A DNA stretch of 64,000 bases from Cupriavidus malaysiensis (GCF_001854325.1 NZ_CP017754.1:1674001-1738000); one strand, 5' to 3'. Numbered from the stretch's first letter, positions 16,514 to 25,836 are shown. Program-made: numbers and translations. The notes: generated by a model not told the origin, from the letters alone.

Positions 16514-17716
16514 ATGGATCTCAACTACTCGGCGGCCGACGACGCCTTCCGCGCGGAAGTGCGCGGCTGGCTGGAGGCCAATCTGCCGGCGGACATCCGC
16601 AGCAAGGTGCTGAACCACCGGCGTCCGAACCGCGACGACCTGGTGCGCTGGCACAAGATTCTGGCCGGCAACGGCTGGTCGGCGCCGCACTGGCCCGTGC
16701 AGTTCGGCGGCACCGGCTGGAACGCCACCCAGCGTCATATCTGGGATGAAGAGAACGCCCGTGTCGGCGCGCCCGGCGTGCTGCCCTTCGGTGTCGCCAT
16801 GGTGGCACCGGTGATCATGAAGTACGGCAACGAGCAGCAGAAGCAGTACTACCTGCCGCGCATCCTGGACTGCACCGACTGGTGGTGCCAGGGCTATTCC
16901 GAGCCGGGTTCGGGTTCCGACCTGGCTTCGCTGAAGACGCGCGCCCAGCTGACCTCGGACGGCAAGCACTACATCGTCAACGGCCAGAAGACCTGGACCA
17001 CGCTCGGCCAGCACGCCGACATGATCTTCTGCCTGGTGCGCACCGATCCCGAGGCCAAGCAGCAGGAGGGCATCTCCTTCCTGCTGATCGACATGAAGAC
17101 CCCGGGCATCACCGTGCGCCCCATCATCATGCTGGACGAAGAGCATGAGGTGAACGAGGTCTTCTTCGACAACGTGCAGGTGCCGGTCGAGAACCGCGTC
17201 GGCGAAGAGAACAAGGGCTGGACCTACGCCAAGTACCTGCTCGGCCACGAGCGCACCGGCATCGCCCGCGTGGGCAATTCCAAGCGCGAACTGGGCTTCC
17301 TCAAGCGCGTGGCGCGCCAGCAGCAGAAGAACGGCAAGCCGCTGCTCGAGGATCCGGTGTTCGGCGCCAAGGTCGCCGCGCTGGAAGTCGAGCTGATGGC
17401 GCTGGAGATCACCGTGCTGCGCGTGGTGTCGAGCGAGGCCGCAGGCAAGGGCCCCGGCCCGGAAGCCTCGATGCTCAAGATCAAGGGCACCGAGATCCAG
17501 CAGCTGCTGACCGAGCTGATGGTCGAGGCCGTCGGCCCCTACGCCCAGCCCTTCGATCCGGCCTACCTGGAGTGCGAGCACGAGCATGCCGTGACCGGCT
17601 ACGACGATGCCGCGCCGCTGGCCGCGTACTACTTCAACTATCGGAAGACCTCCATCTACGGCGGCTCCAACGAAATTCAGAAGAACATCATCAGCAAGAT
17701 GATCCTGGGGCTGTGA
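16514..17716 (+). CDS. acyl-CoA dehydrogenase, PimC-like large subunit
   Basis: 400-residue FAD-dependent dehydrogenase. The motifs CQGYSEPGSGSDLASLKTRA, GQKTWTTLGQHADMIFCLVR and the C-terminal KTSIYGGSNEIQKNIISKM are intact. The LVRWHKILAGNGWSAPHWP segment is characteristic of the large subunit of pimeloyl-CoA-type (PimC) dehydrogenases acting on dicarboxylyl- or medium-chain acyl-CoA. It is 13 bases upstream of the PimD-like partner, making a two-gene unit. ATG at 16514 follows GGAGACGGGC. The substrate is not certain. Confidence 0.92.
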   Translation: MDLNYSAADDAFRAEVRGWLEANLPADIRSKVLNHRRPNRDDLVRWHKILAGNGWSAPHWPVQFGGTGWNATQRHIWDEENARVGAPGVLPFGVAMVAPVIMKYGNEQQKQYYLPRILDCTDWWCQGYSEPGSGSDLASLKTRAQLTSDGKHYIVNGQKTWTTLGQHADMIFCLVRTDPEAKQQEGISFLLIDMKTPGITVRPIIMLDEEHEVNEVFFDNVQVPVENRVGEENKGWTYAKYLLGHERTGIARVGNSKRELGFLKRVARQQQKNGKPLLEDPVFGAKVAALEVELMALEITVLRVVSSEAAGKGPGPEASMLKIKGTEIQQLLTELMVEAVGPYAQPFDPAYLECEHEHAVTGYDDAAPLAAYYFNYRKTSIYGGSNEIQKNIISKMILGL

Positions 17717-17729
17717 GGAGACACGCGAC

Positions 17730-18848
17730 ATGAACTTCAATCTGAGCGACGAACAGAAGCAGCTCGCCGACGCGATCCACCGCTTCATCGACAAGAGCTA
17801 CGACTTCGAGACCCGCAAGAAGGGCATCCAGACCTCCGCCGGCCACAGCGACTCCGCCTGGGGCGCGCTGGTCGAGCTGGGCCTGACCGCGCTGCCGGTG
17901 CCGGAAGCGCAGGGCGGCTTCTCCGGCAAGGCGGTCGACATGATGGTGGTGATGCAGGAGCTCGGCCGCGGCCTGGTGGTCGAGCCCTACCTGGCCACCG
18001 TGGTGGCCGCGCACGCGCTGAAGCTGGCCGGCGGCCAGGAAGCGCTGCTGGAGCAGGTGGCCGGTGGCGAACTCAAGCTGGCCACCGCCTTCAACGAGCC
18101 GCAAGCCCGCTATGCGCTCAATGACGTGCGCGTCACGGCCAAGGACGGCAAGCTGAACGGCCGCAAGGTCGTGGCCATCCACGGCGCGCAGGCCGACAAG
18201 CTGGTGGTGTCGGCGCGCACCGGCGGCGCCGAGGCCGACCTGGACGGCATCTCGCTGTTCCTGGTGGACGTCAAGGGTGCCGGTGTCAGCGTCACCGACT
18301 ACCGCACCATCGACAACCTGCGCGCGGCCGACATCCAGTTCCAGGATGCGCCGGCCACGCTGCTGGGCAGCGCAGGCAAGGCCTGGCCGATCATCGAGGA
18401 GAGCGCCGACTACGCCGCCGTGCTGCTGTGCGCAGAGGCGGTCGGCGTGATGGACACGCTCAACGCCGCCACGCTGGAATACGCCAAGACGCGCCAGCAG
18501 TTCGGCGTGCCGATCGCGCGCTTCCAGGCGCTGCAGCACCGCATGGTGGAGATGTTCATCCATGCCGAGCAGTCGCGCTCGATCACGCTGCTGGCCGCGG
18601 CGCGCTTCGAAGAGTCGTCGCCCGAGGAGCGCCGCCGCTTTGCCTCCGCCGCCAAGGCACGCGTCGGCCAGGCCGCGCGCGCGGTCGGCCAGGAGGCGGT
18701 GCAGATCCACGGCGGCATGGGCGTGACCAACGAACTGCCGGCCGCGCACATGTTCAAGCGCCTGACGCTGATCAACACCACCTTCGGCGACGTGGACCAT
18801 CACCTGGGCCGCTTCGCCGCACAGCCGGGCTTCCAGCAGGCAGCCTGA
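17730..18848 (+). CDS. acyl-CoA dehydrogenase, PimD-like small subunit
   Basis: 372-residue partner of the preceding dehydrogenase. N-terminal MNFNLSDEQKQLADAIHRF, FAD-domain core and the C-terminal segments KTRQQFGVPIARFQALQHRM and AVQIHGGMGVTNELP are conserved. ATG at 17730 follows GAGGAGA. It is followed by a strong intrinsic terminator at 18875-18907, which closes the DUF1178/PimC/PimD transcript. Confidence 0.92.
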   Translation: MNFNLSDEQKQLADAIHRFIDKSYDFETRKKGIQTSAGHSDSAWGALVELGLTALPVPEAQGGFSGKAVDMMVVMQELGRGLVVEPYLATVVAAHALKLAGGQEALLEQVAGGELKLATAFNEPQARYALNDVRVTAKDGKLNGRKVVAIHGAQADKLVVSARTGGAEADLDGISLFLVDVKGAGVSVTDYRTIDNLRAADIQFQDAPATLLGSAGKAWPIIEESADYAAVLLCAEAVGVMDTLNAATLEYAKTRQQFGVPIARFQALQHRMVEMFIHAEQSRSITLLAAARFEESSPEERRRFASAAKARVGQAARAVGQEAVQIHGGMGVTNELPAAHMFKRLTLINTTFGDVDHHLGRFAAQPGFQQAA

Positions 18849-18874
18849 TGCGCGTCCGCGCGCAGTGAGCAGAC

Positions 18875-18907
18875 AAGCCGCGCCGGTGGTCCGGGCGCGG
18901 CTTTTTT
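18875..18907 (+). terminator. intrinsic terminator after PimD-like gene
   Basis: Perfect 10-base stem AAGCCGCGCC / GGCGCGGCTT with a 9-base loop, followed by a T run. Confidence 0.9.
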
Positions 18908-18998
18908 GCTTCCGGGCACGTCCCCGGCGGTGGTGCCGGCATGACGCAGGCCTCAACCCAGAACCGGCCCGAGCGGCCACTTGCAGGTCACAATCACC

Positions 18999-19442
18999 AT
19001 GCTTTACTTCGAAGACTTCACGGTCGGCAGCAAGCGCGACCTGGGCTCCTACCACGTCACCGAGGAAGAGATCCTGGCCTTCGCCCGCCAGTACGATCCA
19101 CAGCCCTTCCATACCGACAAGGAGGCCGCCGCCAGGAGCATCTACGGCGGCCTGATCTCCAGCGGCTGGATGACCTGCGGCATCATGATGCGGCTGGTGG
19201 TCAACAGCATGGTCGGCAAGTCCGCCAGCATGGGCTCGCCCGGCGTGGACGGCATCCGCTGGCTCAAGCCCGTCTACGCGGGCGACACGCTCAGCGTCAC
19301 CCTGAGCGTGCTGGAGTCGCGCCCGTCCCAGTCCAAGCCCGACCGCGGCGTGGTGCACACGCTGTGGGAGGCCACCAACCAGCGCGGCGAACTGGTCTGC
19401 ACGGTCAAGGGCATGGGCATGTACGGGCGCCGGCCCGCCTGA
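18999..19442 (+). CDS. MaoC-type (R)-enoyl-CoA hydratase
   Basis: 147-residue hot-dog-fold hydratase. The hydratase-2 motif is visible: catalytic Asp and His in ARQYDPQPFHTD, followed by SIYGGLISSGWMT. ATG at 18999 is preceded by AGGT with 10-base spacing; an upstream in-frame TTG is less likely. It lies directly downstream of the PimC/PimD pair but beyond the terminator. A second, related MaoC gene starts 182 bases later. Probable role: R-specific hydration of 2-enoyl-CoA. Confidence 0.88.
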   Translation: MLYFEDFTVGSKRDLGSYHVTEEEILAFARQYDPQPFHTDKEAAARSIYGGLISSGWMTCGIMMRLVVNSMVGKSASMGSPGVDGIRWLKPVYAGDTLSVTLSVLESRPSQSKPDRGVVHTLWEATNQRGELVCTVKGMGMYGRRPA

Positions 19443-19574
19443 GCGGGAATCCGGCGCGGCAGGCACAATGGGCTGGCATGACGCCGCCGCAGCCCGGCCC
19501 TGGACCTGTCGGCCGGGCGCGGTTCACGACCCGGCCCGAGCTGGACGAATTGCCAGCAAAGCAAGACTAAGCAC

Positions 19575-19604
19575 AGCCAACCGAAGCCAACCAAAGCCAA
19601 CTCA
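19575..19604. repeat. 10-bp tandem repeat, 3 copies
   Basis: AGCCAACCGA, AGCCAACCAA, AGCCAACTCA directly upstream of the second MaoC gene. Confidence 0.75.
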
Positions 19605-19624
19605 AGACGATAGAAGGAGACAGG

Positions 19625-20104
19625 ATGCGCACCATTGCCTCGCTCGAGGAGCTCGAGAGCCTGCAAGGCCAGGAAGTCGCCGTCAGCAACTGGATGGAGA
19701 TCACCCAGCAGCAGGTCAACCTCTTCGCCGAAGCCACCGGCGACCACCAGTGGATCCACGTCGACGTGGAACGGGCCAGGCGCGAGTCGCCGTTCGGCGC
19801 CCCGGTCGCTCACGGTTTCCTCACCTTGTCGCTGCTGCCCGCCATGATGCAGAGCGCGCTCGACATGCCCGGCGTCAAGATGGGGGTCAACTACGGCCTG
19901 AACCGCGTACGCTTCACCTCGCCGGTGCCGGTGGGCAGCCGCCTGCGCGCACGCATCAGGCTGCTCAAGGTGGAGCGCCTGGATCCGCTGCCGAATGCGC
20001 CGGGCCTGGTCGGTGCCCAGTCGACCTGGGAAGTGACCATGGAACGTGAAGGCAGCGACCGTCCGGTCTGTGTGGCCGAATCGATCAGCCGCCGCTACTC
20101 CTGA
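19625..20104 (+). CDS. MaoC/NodN-like dehydratase
   Basis: 159-residue hot-dog-fold protein. Catalytic residues lie in AEATGDHQWIHVDVERA, followed by SPFGAPVAHGFLTLSLLP, the typical R-hydratase/NodN pattern. MGVNYGLNRVRFTSPVPVGS forms the C-terminal strand motif. ATG 19625 follows AGAAGGAGACAGG, a strong ribosome site. An intrinsic terminator follows at 20188-20213. Substrate unknown; it may act on the same pathway as the adjacent MaoC and dehydrogenase genes. Confidence 0.88.
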   Translation: MRTIASLEELESLQGQEVAVSNWMEITQQQVNLFAEATGDHQWIHVDVERARRESPFGAPVAHGFLTLSLLPAMMQSALDMPGVKMGVNYGLNRVRFTSPVPVGSRLRARIRLLKVERLDPLPNAPGLVGAQSTWEVTMEREGSDRPVCVAESISRRYS

Positions 20105-20187
20105 CGCCGGGCCGCTGTGACGCCGGCAGAGGGCATACGCGCCACCCTGTCGCTATCCTGCTGGCATCCTGCGTAGATTCCACTTGG

Positions 20188-20213
20188 AAAGGCCGCCATG
20201 TGCGGCCTTTTTT
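20188..20213 (+). terminator. intrinsic terminator after second MaoC gene
   Basis: GGCCGC / GCGGCC stem with a 5-base loop, preceded by AAA and followed by six T. The rest of 20105-20397 is spacer; AT-richer sequence near 20270-20310 may hold the promoter of the next gene. Confidence 0.85.
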
Positions 20214-20397
20214 CCTGTCGGCCGCGCCATCTGCCGGCCTACCCGGCTGTGCCGGGCGCCTTCCGCATTACAAACGGATACAACTGTAGCGATTCCACAA
20301 AGCCTGGCAGGCTTGCGCGGCCCTAGAGTGCAGGCGTGGAGCAGCCGGGCATGGAACCTGGCGCCCCGTTACACGGACAAAGATCGGACGGATAGAT

Positions 20398-20727
20398 ATG
20401 AAATACATCGGCTTGATTTGCATGGCGGCGGCGGGGCTGCTGGCCAGTGCAGGCGCGCAGGCGCACGTTGACGTGGGGATCGGCATCGGTATTCCGGCGC
20501 CGGTCGTGGTCGCGCCGCCGGTGTATGTCGCGCCTGCCCCGGTCTATGCACCGCCGCCGCCGGTCTACGCGGCTCCGGCCTACGCGCCTCCCGTCGTGGT
20601 GGCACCGGGCCCCGGCTACTGGGGGCCGGGATGGCGCGAGCGGCACTGGCGTGAGCGGGAATGGCGCGAGCACGAGTGGCGTGACCACGAGTGGCGCGAG
20701 CATGAGCGCCGCGAGCACTGGCGCTAG
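20398..20727 (+). CDS. secreted Pro/Val- and WRE-repeat protein
   Basis: 109-residue protein of unknown function. Residues 1-21 form a signal peptide (hydrophobic core LICMAAAGLLASAG, cleavage after AQA). A Val/Pro/Ala-rich stretch follows (PVVVAPPVYVAPAPVYAPPP) with repeated PxYxxP units, then PGPGYWGPG. The C-terminus is a charged tandem repeat of WRE-R/H-(E/H) units, about seven copies (WRERHWREREWREHEWRDHE). Similar low-complexity periplasmic or cell-surface proteins occur in Burkholderiales. A terminator follows at 20790-20819. It is monocistronic. Confidence 0.8.
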   Translation: MKYIGLICMAAAGLLASAGAQAHVDVGIGIGIPAPVVVAPPVYVAPAPVYAPPPPVYAAPAYAPPVVVAPGPGYWGPGWRERHWREREWREHEWRDHEWREHERREHWR

Positions 20728-20789
20728 CCGGACCTGCGGGGCGGGCGGGCAGCGGAGACAGGACTCCCGCCGGCAGCCTGCTGCACAGC

Positions 20790-20819
20790 AGCGCGGAGGT
20801 CGGGAACTCCGCGCTTTTT
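20790..20819 (+). terminator. intrinsic terminator after WRE-repeat gene
   Basis: AGCGCGGAG / CTCCGCGCT stem with an 8-base loop, followed by five T. Confidence 0.88.
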
Positions 20820-20868
20820 CGTTGTGCCACTACGACAAATCGCGCAGAAAGACCCTGTCGCACATGGG

Positions 20869-20883
20869 GCGACATATTGTCGC
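20869..20883. promoter_or_regulatory. candidate RegA/RegR-type redox-regulator box upstream of cyo
   Basis: GCGACATATTGTCGC is a perfect 6-3-6 palindrome and fits the published RegR-box pattern GNGMCR-TTNN-GNCGC at all but one position on each strand. Two more half sites lie beside it (TGTCGC at 20856-20861, ACGACAAATCGCG at 20832-20844). It is about 575 bases upstream of cyoA; no other convincing gene lies between 20728 and 21456. Confidence 0.5.
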
Positions 20884-21097
20884 ACCCCGGCGCACCACGT
20901 AGTCTTCCGGATTGCCTTCGGCGTACCCGGATCTAGTGGGAAGGCTTCCTCCACCATCTCCCCGTCACACCCGGCGGGCGCAGGCATGGCAAGGGCTGGC
21001 CGGTCCGGCCGCCTGCCGGCCGGCGGTGGCGCCGGCCACTCTCCCTGGCACCGCCAAGGTGCGCATCCCCGACCTGCCTTCGTCATTGTCCGATTTT

Positions 21098-21114
21098 CCG
21101 GACAGTGTGTCCGG
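21098..21114. promoter_or_regulatory. palindrome CCGGACA-N3-TGTCCGG upstream of cyo
   Basis: Perfect 7-base arms around GTG, ten bases upstream of the candidate cyo promoter at 21124. Its position suits an activator or repressor site. The regulator is unknown. Confidence 0.5.
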
Positions 21115-21123
21115 TACCTGTGG

Positions 21124-21151
21124 TTTACCCTGCATGTTGCGTTGCGATAAA
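21124..21151 (+). promoter_or_regulatory. candidate promoter of cyoABCD
   Basis: TTTACC and GATAAA with a 16-base spacer in an AT-richer patch within the 729-base gene-free region 20728-21456. It would give a leader of about 300 bases before cyoA; a closer promoter was not evident. Confidence 0.35.
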
Positions 21152-21456
21152 TTCGCGCCACGATGTTTGCCGCCTCGCCCCCTTCGCCTGCAGATAGCGC
21201 TCGCCTATTGAGCCGGCGGGGCAGGCACCGCCATGCGAATACCCCCCAATGCGGACCGCCTGGCCGGTTCGGCGCAGTCGCCCACAAGGTGATGCCCGGA
21301 TCGGCCTGAAGCAACGGTCGGCCGCATGCTCCCGGGCCAATGCCCCGGGCTCCGCGCTCCGGTTTCCTTTCCCCAGTCCTTCCCCGCCTCGCGCTCCCGC
21401 GCCAGGCAGTGAAGCCGCGTCGTGCCTAGCCGCGGCGAACTCAACCCAGTCGTGAC

Positions 21457-22428
21457 ATGAAGAAATATAAACCTCCGCGTTGGACGCGGTTCCTGCCCAG
21501 CTTGGGCTTGCTGCTGCTTGGCGGCTGCAACATGGGTGTGCTCGATCCGAAGGGCGCGATCGGCATCGAGGAGCGCTCCATCATCATCACGGCCACCTGG
21601 CTGATGCTGCTGGTGGTCGTGCCCGTCATCATCATGACGCTGGCATTCGCCTGGAAATACCGCGAGAGCAACAAGGCGGCGCGCTACGAGCCCGACTGGT
21701 CGCACTCCACCGCCATCGAGGTGGTGGTGTGGCTGATCCCCTGCCTGATCATCATGGTGCTGGGCTACATCACCTGGAAGTCTTCGCACGACCTGGACCC
21801 GTACAAGCCCATCGAATCCGAAGTCAAGCCGATCACCATCGAGGCCGTCGCACTGGATTGGAAGTGGTTGTTCATCTACCCGGACCAGCACGTCGCCACC
21901 ATCAACGAGATCGCCTTCCCGGTCAACACGCCGGTGAACTTCAAGATCACCTCGGATTCGGTGATGAACTCGTTCTTCATCCCGCAACTGGGCAGCATGA
22001 TCTATGCGATGGCCGGGATGGAAACCAAGCTGCACCTGATCGCCAACCATGCCGGCGTGTACGACGGCATGTCGTCGAACTACAGCGGCGGCGGCTTCTC
22101 GGGCATGAAGTTCAAGGCCAAGGCGATGTCGGGCTTCGAGTTCGAGCAGTGGCTCAAGCAGGTCAAGGCGTCCCCGCGCGAACTGACCCTGGCCGATTAC
22201 GAAAAGCTGGCCCAGCCCAGCGAGAAGGAGCCGGTGACCCTGTTCGCCAAGGTTGACCCGAACCTGTTCCACGGCGTCCTGCACAAGTACATGGATGGCA
22301 CCGGTGGCGCCATCGCCGGCGGCGGCACCTCCTACGGTCCCGTCTGCACCTCGCGCAACACGATCGGCACCGGCCAGCAGGTGTCCATGGCCGTGCCCGC
22401 CGTCGCGGCGCCGGGCTCGAATTCCTAG
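21457..22428 (+). CDS. cyoA: cytochrome o ubiquinol oxidase subunit II
   Basis: 323-residue membrane-anchored lipoprotein subunit of the bo3-type quinol oxidase. The lipobox LLGGC lies near residue 24, and two transmembrane segments follow ([37 protein letters not shown]). The cupredoxin domain contains [20 protein letters not shown], where the CuA-ligating Cys pair of cytochrome c oxidases is absent, confirming the quinol-oxidase type. C-terminal CyoA-specific helix region includes [12 protein letters not shown]. It is the first of four tightly packed genes (8, 2 and 0 bases between them). Confidence 0.96.
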   Translation: MKKYKPPRWTRFLPSLGLLLLGGCNMGVLDPKGAIGIEERSIIITATWLMLLVVVPVIIMTLAFAWKYRESNKAARYEPDWSHSTAIEVVVWLIPCLIIMVLGYITWKSSHDLDPYKPIESEVKPITIEAVALDWKWLFIYPDQHVATINEIAFPVNTPVNFKITSDSVMNSFFIPQLGSMIYAMAGMETKLHLIANHAGVYDGMSSNYSGGGFSGMKFKAKAMSGFEFEQWLKQVKASPRELTLADYEKLAQPSEKEPVTLFAKVDPNLFHGVLHKYMDGTGGAIAGGGTSYGPVCTSRNTIGTGQQVSMAVPAVAAPGSNS

Positions 22429-22436
22429 GAGCAAGA

Positions 22437-24413
22437 ATGTTTGGCAAATTGACACTGGAGGCCATTCCGTACCACGAGCCCATCATCATGGGCGCGCTGG
22501 GCGGGGCAGGCCTGGCAGGGCTGGCGGTATTCGCCCTGATCACTTACTTCGGCAAGTGGAAGCCGCTGTGGAATGACTGGATCACTTCGGTCGACCACAA
22601 GAAGATCGGCATCATGTACTCGCTGGTCGCGCTGATCATGCTGCTGCGCGGCTTCGCCGACGCCATCATGATGCGTACCCAGCTCGCGCTGGCCACCAAC
22701 GGCAACCCGGGCATCCTGCCGCCCGAGCACTACGACCAGATCTTCACCGCCCACGGCGTGATCATGATCTTCTTCGTGGCGATGCCGCTGATGACCGGCC
22801 TGATGAACCTGGTCGTGCCGCTGCAGATCGGCGCGCGCGACGTGGCCTTCCCGTTCCTGAACACGCTGAGCTTCTGGCTGTTCGTGGCCGGTGCCATGCT
22901 GGTCAACGTCTCGCTGGGCGTCGGCGAATTCGCCCGCACCGGCTGGCTGGCCTACCCGCCGCTGTCCGAGCTGGCCTACAGCCCGGGCGTGGGGGTCGAC
23001 TACTACTTGTGGGCCCTGCAGATCTCAGGCCTCGGTACCTTGCTGACCGGCGTCAACTTCCTGGTGACCATCCTCAAGATGCGCGCGCCGGGCATGACCC
23101 TGATGCGCATGCCGGTCTTCACCTGGACCGCGCTGTGCACCAACGTGCTGATCCTGGCCTCGTTCCCCGTGCTGACCGTGACCCTGGCGCTGCTGGGCCT
23201 GGACCGCTACCTGGGCATGCACTTCTTCACGAACGAGATGGGCGGCAACGCCATGATGTACGTGAACATGATCTGGATCTGGGGCCACCCTGAGGTCTAC
23301 ATCCTGATCCTGCCTGCCTTCGGCATCTTCTCGGAAATCATCTCGACCTTCTCGGGCAAGAAGCTGTTCGGCTACAAGGGCATGGTCTACGCCACCTGCT
23401 GCATCATGGTGCTGTCGTTCCTGGTCTGGCTGCACCACTTCTTCACGATGGGCTCCGGCGCCAACGTCAATGCCTTCTTCGGCATCACGACCATGATCAT
23501 CTCCATCCCGACCGGGGTGAAGATCTTCAACTGGCTGTTCACCATGTACCGCGGCCGCGTGCGCATGACCACCCCGGTCATGTGGACCCTGGGCTTCATG
23601 GTCACCTTCGTGATCGGCGGCATGACCGGCGTGCTGATGGCGGTGCCGGCGGCTGACTTCGTGCTGCACAACAGCCTGTTCCTGATCGCCCACTTCCACA
23701 ACGTGATCATCGGCGGCGTGCTGTTCGGCTACCTGGCCGGCGTGACCTACTGGTTCCCGAAGGCCTTCGGCTTCAAGCTGGACGAGCGCCTCGGCAAGTG
23801 CGCCTTCTGGTGCTGGCTGGTGGGCTTCTACTTCGCCTTCATGCCGCTGTACGCACTGGGCCTGATGGGCATGACCCGCCGCCTGAACCACACCGACAAC
23901 CCGGAATGGACCCCGTTCCTGCACGTGGCCGTGATCGGCGCGGTGCTGATCGGCCTGGGCATCGTGTTCCAGGTGCTGCAGATCATCGTGTCGATCCGCA
24001 ACCGCAAGGCGCTGGCCGACGTGACCGGCGATCCGTGGAACGGCCGCACCCTGGAGTGGGCCACCTCGTCGCCGCCCCCGTTCTATAACTTCGCGCACAC
24101 CCCGGTGGTGCAGGACCTCGACGCCCTCGCCGACATGAAGGCCCGTGGCGACGTGCCGAAGAAGGAAGCGCACTACGACCAGATCCACATGCCCAAGAAC
24201 ACCGGCGCAGGCTTCTTCATCGGTGCCTTCAGCCTGGTGTTCGGCTTCGCCCTGACCTGGCACATCTGGTGGCTGGCCATCGTCGGCCTGGTCGGCATGA
24301 TCGTCTCCTTCATCGTCCGCAGCAACGACGACCACATCGACTACTACGTGCCCGCGAAGGAAGTCGAAGCCGTCGAAGCGCGCCATTTTGACCGTCTCGC
24401 GTCGCAGGCCTGA
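22437..24413 (+). CDS. cyoB: cytochrome o ubiquinol oxidase subunit I
   Basis: 658-residue catalytic subunit that reduces oxygen to water with ubiquinol and pumps protons. The CuB/cross-linked His-Tyr motif [16 protein letters not shown], the CuB pair WLHHFFTMG and the heme b/o3 ligands [13 protein letters not shown] are all visible, with proton-channel residues [17 protein letters not shown] typical of CyoB. It starts 8 bases after cyoA with AGGAGCAAG upstream. Confidence 0.98.
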   Translation: MFGKLTLEAIPYHEPIIMGALGGAGLAGLAVFALITYFGKWKPLWNDWITSVDHKKIGIMYSLVALIMLLRGFADAIMMRTQLALATNGNPGILPPEHYDQIFTAHGVIMIFFVAMPLMTGLMNLVVPLQIGARDVAFPFLNTLSFWLFVAGAMLVNVSLGVGEFARTGWLAYPPLSELAYSPGVGVDYYLWALQISGLGTLLTGVNFLVTILKMRAPGMTLMRMPVFTWTALCTNVLILASFPVLTVTLALLGLDRYLGMHFFTNEMGGNAMMYVNMIWIWGHPEVYILILPAFGIFSEIISTFSGKKLFGYKGMVYATCCIMVLSFLVWLHHFFTMGSGANVNAFFGITTMIISIPTGVKIFNWLFTMYRGRVRMTTPVMWTLGFMVTFVIGGMTGVLMAVPAADFVLHNSLFLIAHFHNVIIGGVLFGYLAGVTYWFPKAFGFKLDERLGKCAFWCWLVGFYFAFMPLYALGLMGMTRRLNHTDNPEWTPFLHVAVIGAVLIGLGIVFQVLQIIVSIRNRKALADVTGDPWNGRTLEWATSSPPPFYNFAHTPVVQDLDALADMKARGDVPKKEAHYDQIHMPKNTGAGFFIGAFSLVFGFALTWHIWWLAIVGLVGMIVSFIVRSNDDHIDYYVPAKEVEAVEARHFDRLASQA

Positions 24414-24415
24414 AC

Positions 24416-25060
24416 ATGTCGACCCAAGTCCTAGACCGTTATCCCGCGCACGCCGCCCCCGCGGCGCATGACCACGCGCACGACCACGACCACGCCCACC
24501 ACGACACCGCCGGTAACACGGTGTTCGGGTTCTGGGTGTACCTGATGACCGACTGCATCATCTTCGCCGGACTGTTCGCCGCTTTCGCGGTGCTGCGCGG
24601 CGAAGTGGCGGGCGGCCCCTCGGGCAAGGAACTGTTCGAACTGAACTACGTCCTGGTCGAGACCTTCCTGCTGCTGTTCTCGAGCCTGACCTCGGGCATG
24701 GCGATGGTGGCCCTGCACAACGGCCAGAAGGCCCGCCTGCAGTTCTGGCTGGCCATCACCTTCCTGCTGGGCGCGGCCTTCATCGGCATGGAAATCAACG
24801 AGTTCCATCACCTGATCGCCGAGGGCGCCAGCCCGCAGCGCAGCGCCTTCCTGTCGTCCTTCTTCACGCTGGTCGGCACCCACGGCCTGCACGTGGCCAG
24901 CGGCCTGCTGTGGATGGCCGTGCTGATGTGCCAGATCGCCAAGAAGGGCCTGACGCCCACCATGAACAAGCGCCTGGCGTGCTTCGCGCTGTTCTGGCAC
25001 TTTCTGGACATCGTCTGGATCGGCGTGTTCACCGTGGTGTACCTGATGGGAGCGATGTAA
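24416..25060 (+). CDS. cyoC: cytochrome o ubiquinol oxidase subunit III
   Basis: 214-residue membrane subunit with five helices. The N-terminus is His-rich (about residues 12-30: many HD pairs), followed by [19 protein letters not shown], the family start. [14 protein letters not shown] and [18 protein letters not shown] are standard. It begins 2 bases after cyoB, probably translationally coupled. Confidence 0.97.
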   Translation: MSTQVLDRYPAHAAPAAHDHAHDHDHAHHDTAGNTVFGFWVYLMTDCIIFAGLFAAFAVLRGEVAGGPSGKELFELNYVLVETFLLLFSSLTSGMAMVALHNGQKARLQFWLAITFLLGAAFIGMEINEFHHLIAEGASPQRSAFLSSFFTLVGTHGLHVASGLLWMAVLMCQIAKKGLTPTMNKRLACFALFWHFLDIVWIGVFTVVYLMGAM

Positions 25061-25414
25061 ATGGAACACAGCAACGTCTCCGCCGGCCACGGCAGCCATG
25101 CCGCTGGCGGTGCCAGCCACGGCAGCGTCAAGTCCTATGTGATCGGCTTCGTGCTGGCGGTCATCCTGACCGTGATCCCGTTCAAGATGGTGATGGACGG
25201 CTCGGCCGCCCCGTCGACCATCCTGGTGGTGATCCTGGCGCTGGCCGTGGTGCAGATCCTCGTCCACATGGTCTACTTCCTCCACCTCGACCGCTCTTCG
25301 GAGCAGCGCTGGAACGTGATCGTGCTGGCCTTCACCGCGCTGATCCTGCTGATCGTGGTGGCAGGCTCGCTGTGGATCATGCACAACATGAACGTCAACA
25401 TGATGGCGCATTGA
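25061..25414 (+). CDS. cyoD: cytochrome o ubiquinol oxidase subunit IV
   Basis: 117-residue small membrane subunit with three helices. Family segments [19 protein letters not shown] and [14 protein letters not shown] are present. The N-terminus again carries several His residues. It starts immediately after the cyoC stop. No cyoE (heme O synthase) follows; a terminator comes next at 25461-25485. Confidence 0.96.
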   Translation: MEHSNVSAGHGSHAAGGASHGSVKSYVIGFVLAVILTVIPFKMVMDGSAAPSTILVVILALAVVQILVHMVYFLHLDRSSEQRWNVIVLAFTALILLIVVAGSLWIMHNMNVNMMAH

Positions 25415-25460
25415 ACGCCGCGTGCCGCCCGGCGGCACGCGATGTTCCGATGTTCCGACC

Positions 25461-25485
25461 AACGGGCCCTGCGGGGCCCGTTTTT
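25461..25485 (+). terminator. intrinsic terminator of cyoABCD
   Basis: ACGGGCCC / GGGCCCGT with a 4-base loop followed by TTTT. Confidence 0.92.
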
Positions 25486-25653
25486 CTTTGTTGCCGCGCC
25501 GGCCGCGTTGCCCCCTGGCGCGCCGCCTTGGCGCATGGCCGCCGCACCTACGCCCGATCGTGGTTCACGCCGCACGCGCAGGGCCCACGCGCCACCCCCG
25601 GCGCCGGCATGCCTGGCGCTTCACCCGTGCGCGCCATGCACCACTCTGCCCCA

Positions 25654-25696
25654 TGCACGCCGATGGTGCGCAGCGTCGCTGCACGCCGTTGGTGCG
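25654..25696 (+). promoter_or_regulatory. two NtrC-like enhancer sites upstream of urtA
   Basis: Two copies of TGCAC-N7-GTGCG at 25654-25670 and 25680-25696, centres 26 bases apart. Both match the NtrC pattern TGCAC-N7-GTGCA except for the last base. They lie about 70-130 bases upstream of the sigma-54 promoter at 25767-25782, the usual position for such enhancers. A further TGCACCA half site is at 25638. The 422-base spacer 25415-25836 holds no gene. Confidence 0.72.
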
Positions 25697-25766
25697 CCGC
25701 CCTGACGGGCGCCCGTTCCACGCCCCGCCGCCGCGCCGGCCGGGCCCCCGCACGCGGCGATGGCCT

Positions 25767-25782
25767 TGGCACGCTAGTTGCA
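25767..25782 (+). promoter_or_regulatory. sigma-54 (RpoN) promoter of the urea operon
   Basis: TGGCAC-GCTAG-TTGCA fits the -24/-12 consensus TGGCAC-N5-TTGC exactly, with GG and GC ten bases apart. It lies 55 bases before the urtA ATG. Together with the NtrC-like sites it indicates nitrogen-limitation control of urt/ure. Confidence 0.85.
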
Positions 25783-25836
25783 GAACCTGCACCCGGAGTT
25801 CGCTGTTCCACAACACACGACAATCTGGGAGCTGCA

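Noticed and set aside
20824..21150. 108-codon frame upstream of cyoA
   Set aside because: No ribosome site, no domain, and it covers the palindromic regulatory sites.
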